64,000 nucleotides of DNA from Klebsiella sp. BIGb0407 (lineage in GTDB: Bacteria; Pseudomonadota; Gammaproteobacteria; Enterobacterales; Enterobacteriaceae), in assembly GCF_024807845.1 (NCBI RefSeq), contig NZ_JANUEQ010000002.1, positions 124,001-188,000 of the forward strand, in the 5' to 3' direction. The notes under the pieces were generated by a model. It had not been told where the DNA came from, did not search any database, and saw only the letters and a list, made by a program, of their open reading frames with translations. Positions within the stretch are counted from its first letter, which is position 1. The number at the start of each line of letters is the position of its first letter. Positions 44,354 to 53,823 of this stretch are shown here, one piece after another. A program made the position numbers and the translations under genes.

Positions 44354-45490
44354 ATGCAACGATTAACAACTGCTGCGCCAATTGATGATTCTACCTTAGC
44401 TATTTATGAGGAGACGGTCGCGATTATCCATCGTTACCTCCCACCTTCTCTTGCACTACTTTATGCCAGCGCACGACGTGGAGCAGAAGGTAATCTCGAA
44501 TGGTGGACTGAACGCCAGGGTCTGGCCACACCGTTGGATACACTGACTGAATCTGAACAACTTTCCGTACAAAATAAACGTCAGCAATATCAGAATACGC
44601 TTTCAGGTTTAATTGACCAGCTTGCCAGCCGCGGCGAGGATCAAGCTGCACAAGCGTTACGCATGTTACTTACCCATTCTCAGGGGTTGACCTGCTATAG
44701 CGTCGGAGGAGAGCCGGTATTACTTAACTGGGCTATTCCGACCCAAGAAATAGCGCGCCCAGTCGTCCCGATACCTTGGTGGCGGCGCTTACTCCCTTGG
44801 TTATTGTTACTGCTTCTATTATTAATCCTGGCGTTCGCCTGGTGGTGGTACCGACATCATAATTCTGCTCTGCCCGTACAGGACGCCCCCCCGGCGACTG
44901 CATCTCCTGTTCAGCCCAGCAGTACGCAGCTCACTCAGGATAATCCCAGCGTCAACATCGAGAATCGCAAGGACTTTGGTCGTATCAAAGTCAATTTGAC
45001 TTGGGGAAAAGACGCTCATAAAAAATCTATTGATTTAGATATCGCGGCATTTATTCGCTTTAAAAATAGGGAAAAAGATGGCGTTGAAGCACTCAGTAAC
45101 GCTTTCGGTCATTACGAAAAATCGCCTTATATATTGTTAGAAGAAGATCTCCGTAATGGTAACAATCAAGACGGTGAGTGGTTATTTATCAACGGAAGCC
45201 AATGGCAGGAAATTGATGAAATACTGATCTATAGCTTTATCTACGATGGTACCGATAACTGGCAGGATACCGGAGCGACTATCACTATTTATATCCCGGA
45301 TCAGCCACCAATAATCTCCGCCTTAGCAGATAGAAATGAAACCAATAATGTCGCAGCTATCGCCAGATTGAAGAATATTGATGGTGATATAAAAGTTGAA
45401 CGACTCGATAGTTTCTTCCCTGACCGGGAGACTTTAGACAAGCATTTTGGCTGGGGTTTTAAATGGGTCCCTGTTGCGAACAAAAAGTAA
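44354..45490 (+). CDS. Membrane-anchored TerD-domain protein with SrfA-like N-terminal domain
   Basis: A 378-residue single-pass protein. Residues 1-140 form a soluble domain, 145-166 one strongly hydrophobic helix flanked by RR on the inner side, and 207-375 a TerD/TerA-type domain. The TerD part shows KVNLTWGKD, SIDLDIAAFI, ALSNAFGHYEKSPYILLEEDLRNG, LFINGSQW, IYSFIYDG and HFGWGFKWV. Its acidic DxDxDxxxDGE-like cluster is partly kept (EEDLRNGNNQDGE), so calcium binding is possible. The N-terminal domain resembles that of SrfA encoded next. With the N-terminus in the cytoplasm, the TerD domain would face the periplasm, which is unusual because known TerD proteins are cytoplasmic. Confidence 0.8.
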   Translation: MQRLTTAAPIDDSTLAIYEETVAIIHRYLPPSLALLYASARRGAEGNLEWWTERQGLATPLDTLTESEQLSVQNKRQQYQNTLSGLIDQLASRGEDQAAQALRMLLTHSQGLTCYSVGGEPVLLNWAIPTQEIARPVVPIPWWRRLLPWLLLLLLLLILAFAWWWYRHHNSALPVQDAPPATASPVQPSSTQLTQDNPSVNIENRKDFGRIKVNLTWGKDAHKKSIDLDIAAFIRFKNREKDGVEALSNAFGHYEKSPYILLEEDLRNGNNQDGEWLFINGSQWQEIDEILIYSFIYDGTDNWQDTGATITIYIPDQPPIISALADRNETNNVAAIARLKNIDGDIKVERLDSFFPDRETLDKHFGWGFKWVPVANKK

Positions 45491-45540
45491 CCCTATTCAT
45501 GATGGTTTACGTTAACTCACAGCCTTACAAGGTTTAGAAC

Positions 45541-46977
45541 ATGCGAAATTCGATTCAGGGATCACTATTACGTACCGGGCACAATTCTTCATTGAAGGCA
45601 CTGGGCGAAACGGGTTATCCCGTGTTCAAAATGGCATTTCAGCTACGTGAAGCTATTCATCGTCTTGACGCCGGACGTGACTTGGCCCGACACCTTGCAG
45701 TGCCACAAAATGACCAAGGCGGAGACAGAACAGACTGGTATAGCAGCTTTCCTGGCGACGTAATTCCCTGGAGTAGCGCCAGTGAAAGCGAGCGAGCGTC
45801 TGCACGTTCGCAATTTGATGAATTCCAGATAGCGGTCCAGGCTTTAAGTGAACAGTTACTCAATACCGAACAAAGCGGCGCGGGTGGCGATCGCAAAGTG
45901 TTTGCTAAGCTGCTGAAATCCGTTATTTATTTCCCTGACTATGACTATGTCTATCTGGTTAACGGCGTGCTTGTTATTACCTTCTGGGGCTTTATCCATC
46001 AGACCGGTGAACAGCGTAATCCGATGCACTGGCTGGCTCCTGCTTCCCAGCCATTACCGACCGAGTCGGCACCGCCTTTAACACCAGCAGAAGTTCCTCA
46101 GGCGACACCCAATATACCTATCGAGACGACCAGACGAACCTGGCGTTGGCGTTGGTTACTTTGGCTGCTATTAGCACTGTTTTTACTTGCACTGGTACTT
46201 GGGTTACTACGTGGTTGCGTTCCCTCACTCTCATTACCCGGACTACCCGCAATTTCAGTCGATAATACTCAGCCTCCTGCTGTCAGCCCGGTTGATATTC
46301 CCCCGGCCTCAAATATCGCTGTTCCATCTCATGCCACTCTCAGCGGAAACACATTGAGTGAAGACGAAATTATAGCGACAGCTCCAACCGTTACAGACAA
46401 GACACTGGGCAATATACCTCCTCTTGTATCAGAGCCTTTAGCGGCCAGCGAGAGTCAGGAGATGAACCCGTCTGAAAACAACGCGGCTGATGTTTCAACA
46501 GATCCGGCTCAGCCTGCAGCGGGTCAGGAGACTCAGTCCGATAACGCTCAGCAACCTGCTGTTACTCCCAATACTTTACCTCCCGTGATCCCGCCACAGG
46601 GAAAACCGTTAACGCTTCCCCCGACGCTCCCTGATGGCCCGGCTCAGTTTCTTAATGGACAGTGGCGCGTCAATGGCGGTATTCAGGACAAGCAAACCGG
46701 TCGTCCTTTGCAATTGCAATACAACTTTGAACAAGGCAAGGGTGACGTGAGTGTACGTCAGTCTAGTGGCGTAACTTGTACTGGCCCTGCCAGTGGCAAT
46801 GTGCAGCAAGGCGCTCTCAGTATTACGAATCCCGAACAGATGAAATGTAGCGATGGCTCAAATTTTATTGTGCCAGATATTGAGTGTAAATCGCCTGACT
46901 CTGGTCACACCGATTGTGTCGGCAGCAATAATGGGGAAAAAACCTTCCCTATTCGCATGCTTCAACCTAATTCTTAA
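45541..46977 (+). CDS. srfA: SrfA-family protein
   Basis: A 478-residue single-pass membrane protein. Residues 1-165 are a cytoplasmic domain (DWYSSFPGDVIPWSSASESERA; YDYVYLVNGVLVITFWGF). A Pro-rich linker, a helix at 204-224 with WRWRW on the inner side, a long low-complexity Ser/Pro/Glu-rich periplasmic stretch, and a C-terminal beta-rich domain (from FLNGQWRVNGGIQDKQTG) with four Cys follow. Its position directly before srfB and srfC and the overall build identify it as SrfA, named in Salmonella as an SsrB-regulated factor. Its biochemical role is unknown. The next gene starts 17 bp downstream. Confidence 0.78.
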   Translation: MRNSIQGSLLRTGHNSSLKALGETGYPVFKMAFQLREAIHRLDAGRDLARHLAVPQNDQGGDRTDWYSSFPGDVIPWSSASESERASARSQFDEFQIAVQALSEQLLNTEQSGAGGDRKVFAKLLKSVIYFPDYDYVYLVNGVLVITFWGFIHQTGEQRNPMHWLAPASQPLPTESAPPLTPAEVPQATPNIPIETTRRTWRWRWLLWLLLALFLLALVLGLLRGCVPSLSLPGLPAISVDNTQPPAVSPVDIPPASNIAVPSHATLSGNTLSEDEIIATAPTVTDKTLGNIPPLVSEPLAASESQEMNPSENNAADVSTDPAQPAAGQETQSDNAQQPAVTPNTLPPVIPPQGKPLTLPPTLPDGPAQFLNGQWRVNGGIQDKQTGRPLQLQYNFEQGKGDVSVRQSSGVTCTGPASGNVQQGALSITNPEQMKCSDGSNFIVPDIECKSPDSGHTDCVGSNNGEKTFPIRMLQPNS

Positions 46978-46994
46978 CAGGGACGGATTAAATT

Positions 46995-49900
46995 ATGTTA
47001 CCTGAGATTGTTTCTTATGATCGTCAAATCACCTTAGTCGGTGACTCCGGCATCCAATTTATGGATTTTGGTTTGACTCCAGCGGGCCTGCCCGCAGGTG
47101 ATTTTGTCAAATTAGCCAACGGGGTGCTGACCCGTCTTATCTACAACGAGCTACGCGATTATTCTTTCTATCAACCGGCTCCTGATAGCATCGAGCAGGC
47201 CAAAAGCCAGTACGATATTCCCGTTGAGCAGAGCCTGAAATTATTTGATTCTGTCTGGCTACCTCTACCGCTGTTTCGTTTTAGCCCTCCGAATATCTAT
47301 CAGGAAGGACCGCTAAACTGGGCTCGTTTTCGCTTAGTTAAACTGCCTGAACCTGATATCGATGGCCATAGTCACCGCATGACGCTGGCTATCGATACCC
47401 GAATTATGGCCAAGCAACAAGCTGCTGCCGATCTGAGTCCAAACCAGGAAGATGTGAATGCGGGCGCAACTTTTGCGGTGGCGACCGCAACCTATGCTCT
47501 CAACTGGTATCTGACGCTGGATTGGGTTAAAGGCTGGCTGGAAGAAGTATTTAAAGATACTAATAAAGGTAAGGATATTGTCGAATACCAGGAAGAAGTC
47601 AAACAGCAATATCCCTTAGCCCATTACCTTAATATCCTGTCATTAATGGCAATTCCGGTAGAGGGAGCACAAATTGAAACCAAACCGACTATCCCGTTGC
47701 CACAATTTCGGGTAACCGCCAACCGTGAAATTAATGGTATTAAGCCCATCCCCGTTGATTTGATACTGGATGTGGGTAACTCCCGAACCTGTGGCATTCT
47801 GATTGAAGATCACAGGCAATCTGGATCAGGTCTGACACAGAATTATGTCCTGAAACTACGCGATCTCAGTGCGCCTGAACATATCTATACCGATCCCTTT
47901 GAAAGCCGAGTTGAGTTCTCACAGGCATTTTTCGGTAAAGATCATCATTCGGTGCGTAGTGGCCGTCACGATGCTTTTCAATGGCCAACCATTGCCCGTA
48001 TTGGCGGTGAAGCAACCCGTTTAGCGGCACGCCGTCGGGGGAGTGAGGGTTCTACCGGACTCTCCAGCCCCAAGCGTTACTTGTGGGATGAGAAGTTTTA
48101 TGACCAAGGCTGGCATTTTAATGGCAGCTATGTACAAGATACCAATCCATTAGCAACCGCAGCGCCATTTGCTAATTTAATCGATGAAAGAGGCGAGGCG
48201 TTACATACCATAGAAGACGAGATGGATCGTATTCCCGTCTTCACCCCGCGCTATTCACGTAGCTCCCTGATGACCTTCATGCTGGCTGAAGTATTAACGC
48301 AAGCTATTAGCCAAATAAACAGCCCGGAGCAGCGTATTCGTCAGGGGCATGCCGGTATTCCCCGACAGTTGCGCCATATTATTCTGACGGTTCCACCCGG
48401 TATGCCAATGGCAGAACGCTGCATGCTTGATGACAGAATGCGTCAGGCGGTCGGTTTAGTCTGGAAATCATTGCGCTGGCATACTGGTGAAAATGATCCT
48501 TATGCCGATGAAAACGAATCACTGATTAAGATCCCATTGCCTAAAATTAGAGTCGAATGGGATGAAGCCTCCTGTGCTCAGTTGGTCTATCTCTACACGG
48601 AGATCAATCAAAACTTCGCCGGTCACCCGGAGGTATTTTTCAATACGCTGGGTCGCCCTGACCGTAAAGAACGAGATGCTATTACTATTGCCTCGATAGA
48701 TATTGGCGGGGGTACAACAGACCTCGTGATTACCGACTATAAACTGGATAGTAATGGCCTAACCAGTGGCGGGGCCAATGTTCATATCGTTCCCGATCAA
48801 CGTTTTCGGGATAGCTTCAAAATTGCTGGCGATGACATTCTGTTAGATGTTATTCAGATTTATATTCTGCCCACCTTTGAGCAAGCGCTGCGAGAGGCAG
48901 GAGTGAGAACCGTTGACACGCTGATGTCCCAGTTATGCGGTTCACAAAATATTAGTGCGGCTGAAGCCGTTCTGCGCCAGCAACTTAGCTTACAGCTCTT
49001 TGTGCCACTGGCCCTGTATATCCTGAGCAGCTACGAACAGTTTGATCCACAGGATGAACAGACCCACTTAGTGATTAATCAACCGGTTCGTGAATTACTC
49101 CCTGATGGCAGTATTCGTGAAGCAGTCGAAAACTTTGTCCGTCGTGAAGTGCAAAAAGCGGGTGGCCCTAATGATTTCAAGCTGGCTGATATCCAGCTCA
49201 ATTTGTCACTGACAAAGATGCACAGCGATATCTGTTCAGGTAAGCTCAACATCGATAAAGTCCTCACCGCATTATGTGAAGTTTTATCCCACTACCATTG
49301 CGATCTGTTGTTACTGACCGGCCGACCGTCACAACTACCCGGTATCCAAGTTATTATTCGCCGTAATCTGCCTCTTCCTCCAGGGCGGATTTTAGCACTA
49401 CATGACTATCAAACAGGGACCTGGTATCCGTTCCATAAAAATGGGCGTATTGACGATCCTAAAAGTACCGCATCAGTGGGTGCGATGTTATCGCAACTCT
49501 GCGCTAACCACAGTATTCCTAACTTCCATTTCCGCACCTCGGAACTGAAACCCTATTCGACTATCCGCCATATTGGCATCATCGATATGGATAATCTGAT
49601 CCATGACTCTAATGTTGTCTATCGCCATATCGAGTCAGAAGAGGGTCAAATAAAACTCCCCGTCATCACAAATTCAGCGGGAGAAACGACGACGCAGAGC
49701 ATCGTTATGCGGGGTGATTTACGCTTAGGTTATCGCCAGTTAGATGCTGAACGCTGGTCCGCATCCCCTCTGTATACTTTGCGATTTAGCGAAGATGGCC
49801 GTAAAAAATTCTCTTCCGCGACCTCGATGGACTCAGGTTCACCTTACCTCAAAGTCAGACTTGCCATTACGAAAGGGAAGCAAGCCCGCAAATTAGGTCT

Positions 49901-50051
49901 GATCAGCGATCGTCTGGTTATTGATGATGTGAGCAGCAATACGGATAAATCATTTAGCAAACGAGATTTAGAACTGGAACTCAATACGATGCCTGATACC
50001 GGGCTCATTGATAGTCGGCACTGGCTCGATAGCGGGAGTGTTAAAAAATAA
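46995..50051 (+). CDS. srfB: SrfB, Hsp70/actin-like ATPase-fold protein
   Basis: A 1018-residue cytoplasmic protein of the SrfB family. Two ASKHA-superfamily phosphate loops are visible: DVGNSRT at 259-265 and DIGGGTTD at 569-576, a spacing far larger than in DnaK because of inserted segments. A C-terminal LLTGRPSQLPGIQVII segment resembles the adenosine motif. I infer ATP binding and a chaperone- or actin-like switch. The gene overlaps srfC by 1 bp (TAATG), pointing to tight stoichiometry. Known as a virulence-associated gene in enterobacteria, with no settled mechanism. Confidence 0.9.
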   Translation: MLPEIVSYDRQITLVGDSGIQFMDFGLTPAGLPAGDFVKLANGVLTRLIYNELRDYSFYQPAPDSIEQAKSQYDIPVEQSLKLFDSVWLPLPLFRFSPPNIYQEGPLNWARFRLVKLPEPDIDGHSHRMTLAIDTRIMAKQQAAADLSPNQEDVNAGATFAVATATYALNWYLTLDWVKGWLEEVFKDTNKGKDIVEYQEEVKQQYPLAHYLNILSLMAIPVEGAQIETKPTIPLPQFRVTANREINGIKPIPVDLILDVGNSRTCGILIEDHRQSGSGLTQNYVLKLRDLSAPEHIYTDPFESRVEFSQAFFGKDHHSVRSGRHDAFQWPTIARIGGEATRLAARRRGSEGSTGLSSPKRYLWDEKFYDQGWHFNGSYVQDTNPLATAAPFANLIDERGEALHTIEDEMDRIPVFTPRYSRSSLMTFMLAEVLTQAISQINSPEQRIRQGHAGIPRQLRHIILTVPPGMPMAERCMLDDRMRQAVGLVWKSLRWHTGENDPYADENESLIKIPLPKIRVEWDEASCAQLVYLYTEINQNFAGHPEVFFNTLGRPDRKERDAITIASIDIGGGTTDLVITDYKLDSNGLTSGGANVHIVPDQRFRDSFKIAGDDILLDVIQIYILPTFEQALREAGVRTVDTLMSQLCGSQNISAAEAVLRQQLSLQLFVPLALYILSSYEQFDPQDEQTHLVINQPVRELLPDGSIREAVENFVRREVQKAGGPNDFKLADIQLNLSLTKMHSDICSGKLNIDKVLTALCEVLSHYHCDLLLLTGRPSQLPGIQVIIRRNLPLPPGRILALHDYQTGTWYPFHKNGRIDDPKSTASVGAMLSQLCANHSIPNFHFRTSELKPYSTIRHIGIIDMDNLIHDSNVVYRHIESEEGQIKLPVITNSAGETTTQSIVMRGDLRLGYRQLDAERWSASPLYTLRFSEDGRKKFSSATSMDSGSPYLKVRLAITKGKQARKLGLISDRLVIDDVSSNTDKSFSKRDLELELNTMPDTGLIDSRHWLDSGSVKK

Positions 50052-52759
50052 TGAATAGTGAACAAAAATCCCTCACTCAAGGTTGGACAGCTATCGCTCA
50101 GGGTTGCCGAGATGCATTGAGCTGGGTAGATGATGTACGGGTGGGCTCCCGTCGCCTGGACAATGAAGCGGACAAGCTTAACTTAAGCTTGCTACGTACC
50201 GGTAATCTCGCCAACAGTCTGACTCAAGTGTCCAGCACGCCCATGACTGTCGGTTTCTTTGGGATATCTCAGGCCGGTAAGTCCTATCTTATCTCGGCAC
50301 TCGCGGCGGGAAGTCATGGAGAGCTAGAGGCCATTTATGGCAGCCAACGGGTAGACTTTATTAAAGAAGTTAACCCCGTTGGTGGCGGTAAAGAAGCAAC
50401 CGGTCTGGTGACTCGCTTTACCCGACAAGCCCCTGATGCTCCAGCAGGCTATCCGGTGCCACTACGCTTATTCAGTGAAATTGACCTGGCAAAGATCCTC
50501 GCGAATACCTGGTTTAATGACTTCAACCATGAGCAATTGAGTCATCAACTCGATCAAAGTCATATTGAAGAACGCCTGAGACCTTTCTTGCAACGAGCCG
50601 ACAAAAATGTCGCCTATAATGGTGTCAGTAGTGAAGATGTGGTCGCGTTATGGGACTACCTCAATGCATCATTTAAAAAATCAGTGGAAAAACTTGAGCA
50701 TGCCTATTGGCCTCAAGTCCTTAAGATTGCCCCCAGACTCAGCCCCAATGAGCGTGCTGAACTGTTCTCTCTACTATGGGGTGAACAGCCAGTCCTGACG
50801 GAAACCTATCGTTCGCTGGCGAATGTGCTGGCAAAATTCAACCATGCCAGCATGGTATTTGCCCCTCTGGAAACACTTATCGATCATAGTAATGGCAGCA
50901 TTATGAACGTCGATAGCCTTAATCGTCTGGGCTCACATCAAGACCGTAACGTCGATATACGCTTCTGGAAAGAGGATAAACAGTTAGGTAGTGCCTCCTT
51001 ATCACAAGCCGAGTTAACCGCCTTAACGGCAGAACTGATTTTCCCGCTGGCAGAGGTGGTCAGCGGTAGCGTGGTGGAGCAGGTCGATTTACTCGACTTC
51101 CCCGGCTATCGTGGACGTCTCAAAATAACCAAGCTAGAAGAAGCCGGACGCGATGGTCTTAACCCAATTTCGCAATTACTGCTCCGCGGTAAGGTGGCCT
51201 ATCTTTTCGAACGCTATACCGATAACCAGGAGATGAATGCCCTGGTGGTGTGTGCCAGTGCGGCCAAACAAAGTGATGTCGCCGATGTCGGCCCGGTATT
51301 AAACCGTTGGGTGGAAAAGACCCAGGGTAAAAATGCCGAAGAGCGTGGTCATAGTAAACCTGGGCTATTCTGGGCCATTACCATGTGCGATATGCGTATT
51401 ACTAACAGCCTGACACATACTGAAAGCCAGTTGAAAGATGGCTGGGAAGGCATGCTGCATATTACGCTGCTTGAACGTTTTGCTCATTATGACTGGCTAC
51501 AACAGTGGGCTCCGGGTAAAACGTTTAAAAACTGTTTTCTGGTACGTAAACCGGGGATCGATAATCCCTTCCTGGATCTTGAAAACGAGCCCGGGCAGGA
51601 AAAGCTTAAAGAGGTATCCCTGGCGAAACGCTACCATGATGTCCTCGACAAAATGGGTAGCACCTTTATCAGCAGTAAAAATGTGACTCAACATATTGAG
51701 GAACCACAAGCGGCATGGCAAGCGATGCTCGCACTAAACGATGGCGGTATGTTACGTCTTAGTCAGGCGCTACGCGGTGTTGCCCATCTCGATTTCAAAT
51801 TACAGCGCCTGCGCGATCAGTTAGTGCAGTGCCGTAAGGACTTAGGCGAACAAAGGCTTGGCCGTTGGTATGAACAAGATGGTGATGGCCAGAGAGTTAA
51901 AAAACAAGCGATTGCCCAGGAGCTATGGCAAGGTTTATCAGCCAGCCCGCAGTGTATAGGGGAAATAATCAGTCGTCTGGAGCTGCCTGGTAGCGAATTA
52001 TATAATATCTATCTGAGTATTCGCTCCGAGGATCAAACCACAGAAATAACGGCCGATCGTCGTCCCCATCAAGTATTTGCCACCAGCCCATTTGGTAATA
52101 ATCCTTTTGGTAATAACCCTTTTGGTGATAGTCCTTTTGCCGGTACTCAAGCCGCAGAACAACCTGCAACGACTGAATCAACATCGACCTCGGAAAGAAT
52201 AGGTCAGGATGACGAGTTTGCTCATCAAGTCTTCAAAGCATGGGTCGCTCATCTAAGAGATTTGCCATTACAGACAACTTACTGGCATCAGTTGGGTATA
52301 AATCACGAGCTGATTAATCTGCTTAGCGAAGAACTGGTCACCACAGCGACTCGTCTGGATCTTGAAGGGACATTAAAACAGGCGCTGGCGGGTCAGGAAC
52401 AAGCAGGTACTCTCCGAGCGCAATTGGTCGCTCGCCAGGTGTTGCGTGCTCAGCTGGCTCTGCGTGATTTTATTGCCTGGTTCGGTTACCTGTCATTACC
52501 ATCAGAAAAACTTCCTAATAGTTATATTGGCGAGAAAAATAAAATTTTTGTTCGTCAGACGACACTGGCTAGCGATGAACTTCCTCAATTAGCCGCTATC
52601 GCCCCACAGCCTGGCCTCTCTTATATGGGTGACTGGCTGTCAGCCTTGATGACTCTGATTTTGGACAACGCAGGCCATAGCGCCACGCGCGATATCTCCT
52701 TCGAACATAATCGCCAGCTTGGTCAAATTATCGACCAATTGAAACAAGAGACTCTCTAA
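50051..52759 (+). CDS. srfC: SrfC, dynamin-like large GTPase
   Basis: A 902-residue cytoplasmic protein. The P-loop is GISQAGKS (71-78), the G3 motif is DFPG (349-352, in VDLLDFPGYRGR), and long helical regions follow, a pattern of bacterial dynamin-like GTPases. Residues 680-699 are four tandem five-residue units built on PFGNN and containing NPF triplets, encoded by four 15-bp repeats, in an otherwise low-complexity linker. No classical NKxD is obvious. It overlaps srfB and the following gene by 1 bp each. It may act on membranes at the inner face together with SrfB. Confidence 0.88.
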   Translation: MNSEQKSLTQGWTAIAQGCRDALSWVDDVRVGSRRLDNEADKLNLSLLRTGNLANSLTQVSSTPMTVGFFGISQAGKSYLISALAAGSHGELEAIYGSQRVDFIKEVNPVGGGKEATGLVTRFTRQAPDAPAGYPVPLRLFSEIDLAKILANTWFNDFNHEQLSHQLDQSHIEERLRPFLQRADKNVAYNGVSSEDVVALWDYLNASFKKSVEKLEHAYWPQVLKIAPRLSPNERAELFSLLWGEQPVLTETYRSLANVLAKFNHASMVFAPLETLIDHSNGSIMNVDSLNRLGSHQDRNVDIRFWKEDKQLGSASLSQAELTALTAELIFPLAEVVSGSVVEQVDLLDFPGYRGRLKITKLEEAGRDGLNPISQLLLRGKVAYLFERYTDNQEMNALVVCASAAKQSDVADVGPVLNRWVEKTQGKNAEERGHSKPGLFWAITMCDMRITNSLTHTESQLKDGWEGMLHITLLERFAHYDWLQQWAPGKTFKNCFLVRKPGIDNPFLDLENEPGQEKLKEVSLAKRYHDVLDKMGSTFISSKNVTQHIEEPQAAWQAMLALNDGGMLRLSQALRGVAHLDFKLQRLRDQLVQCRKDLGEQRLGRWYEQDGDGQRVKKQAIAQELWQGLSASPQCIGEIISRLELPGSELYNIYLSIRSEDQTTEITADRRPHQVFATSPFGNNPFGNNPFGDSPFAGTQAAEQPATTESTSTSERIGQDDEFAHQVFKAWVAHLRDLPLQTTYWHQLGINHELINLLSEELVTTATRLDLEGTLKQALAGQEQAGTLRAQLVARQVLRAQLALRDFIAWFGYLSLPSEKLPNSYIGEKNKIFVRQTTLASDELPQLAAIAPQPGLSYMGDWLSALMTLILDNAGHSATRDISFEHNRQLGQIIDQLKQETL
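52088..52147 (+). repeat. Four in-frame 15-bp tandem repeats in srfC
   Basis: Four units of the type CCTTTTGGTAATAAC encode PFGNN, PFGNN, PFGDS and PFAGT. The unit is a multiple of three, so copy number could change without breaking the frame. Confidence 0.85.
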
Positions 52760-53823
52760 TGCAAGCTAAAATCTTCGCCAGCCAACCTGCACAGCCAGGT
52801 ACAGCACAATTGATGGTTCGCCTGCGAAATGAACAGGCCATACTCTCTAGCCTGACCTTTACTCTTTGCAATAATGAGCAGAATTATTTGCAGCCCGATG
52901 GTAGTTGGAGCCCAGCCCCCCATTGGTTTACTATCGAGGGCGGCTATCCATTAAATACGGGTAGTGGCTTCCCTATTGGCCCCACTCTGCTTGATCCGCT
53001 CCTGGAACATACCAGTCAGGTACTTATTCAAGCTAAGCTCAGCTCCGGCGAGATACGTCGTACCACGCTGCAACTCGTCCGCGATGAGTTGTTCTCATCC
53101 AATGCTCGCGGCCAGACCGGGGATTATATTGGCAGTAGTGTATTAAGCACGCCCTCCCCTGAACCTGTCGTTACAACAGAACCTGCCGTACAGCCAGAAG
53201 CCGCTCCGTTGCCACCCATAGCCGCTGCTGATGAACGTAAACCTAAATCACGTTCATCTCGCGTCCCAATGATAATTGCCACGCTATTGGTACTGTTGAT
53301 TGCTATCGCAGCATTATGGTGGTTTTTAGGGCAAAAAAGTGTCGATGATATTTCCGTGACAGCAGAAAAACAGCCTGAAACACCCGCAGCTATTACTCCA
53401 CCAGCAGAACCTGCAGCGCCAGCAGAACCGGCAACACCAGCAGAACCAGTTGCACTTGCAGCACCTGCTGTATCAGCTAGTGCATGCACGACTGCTAATC
53501 TGAATAGCCAGAGCGAACTCGATTTTGTACAAAGCTGTGTACAGCAAAAACTCGACAATCAGCAGCTACTGGCTATCATTCAGGCCGCTAAAGATGCGCA
53601 TAAATGTGGTGTCGCTCAGCGTCTTTACGCTAACCGGGCTCAAGGGGGTGATAGTCAAATAGCCCTTGCCTACGCGGGTGAATACGATCCTAAATATCAT
53701 CAAGCCAGTGAATGCTTCAAAGACCCTGACGCTGATACCGCTGTCTATTGGTATGAAACTGCCCTCCAATCAGATCCTGATAATCAGACGGCTAAACAGC
53801 GCCTTGAGGAGCTAGGTAAATGA
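52759..53823 (+). CDS. Single-pass membrane protein with periplasmic TPR/Sel1-like end
   Basis: A 354-residue protein of no named family. Residues 1-115 form a cytoplasmic beta-rich domain (FTIEGGYPLNTGSGFPIGPTLL). A Pro-rich linker leads to one helix at 169-190 preceded by basic residues. A PAEP-repeat linker (about 212-232) and a C-terminal helical region with four Cys and a TPR/Sel1-like tail (AVYWYETALQSDPDNQTAKQRLEEL) should be periplasmic. It overlaps srfC by 1 bp and the vWA gene by 4 bp. It repeats the layout of the TerD and SrfA proteins: inner domain, one helix, outer domain. Confidence 0.83.
   Translation: MQAKIFASQPAQPGTAQLMVRLRNEQAILSSLTFTLCNNEQNYLQPDGSWSPAPHWFTIEGGYPLNTGSGFPIGPTLLDPLLEHTSQVLIQAKLSSGEIRRTTLQLVRDELFSSNARGQTGDYIGSSVLSTPSPEPVVTTEPAVQPEAAPLPPIAAADERKPKSRSSRVPMIIATLLVLLIAIAALWWFLGQKSVDDISVTAEKQPETPAAITPPAEPAAPAEPATPAEPVALAAPAVSASACTTANLNSQSELDFVQSCVQQKLDNQQLLAIIQAAKDAHKCGVAQRLYANRAQGGDSQIALAYAGEYDPKYHQASECFKDPDADTAVYWYETALQSDPDNQTAKQRLEELGK

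Noticed and set aside
51969..52184. Minus-strand frame with QKDYYQKGYYQ-like repeats inside srfC
   Set aside because: It is the reverse reading of the 15-bp NPF repeats of srfC; the sense frame is part of a 902-residue conserved protein.
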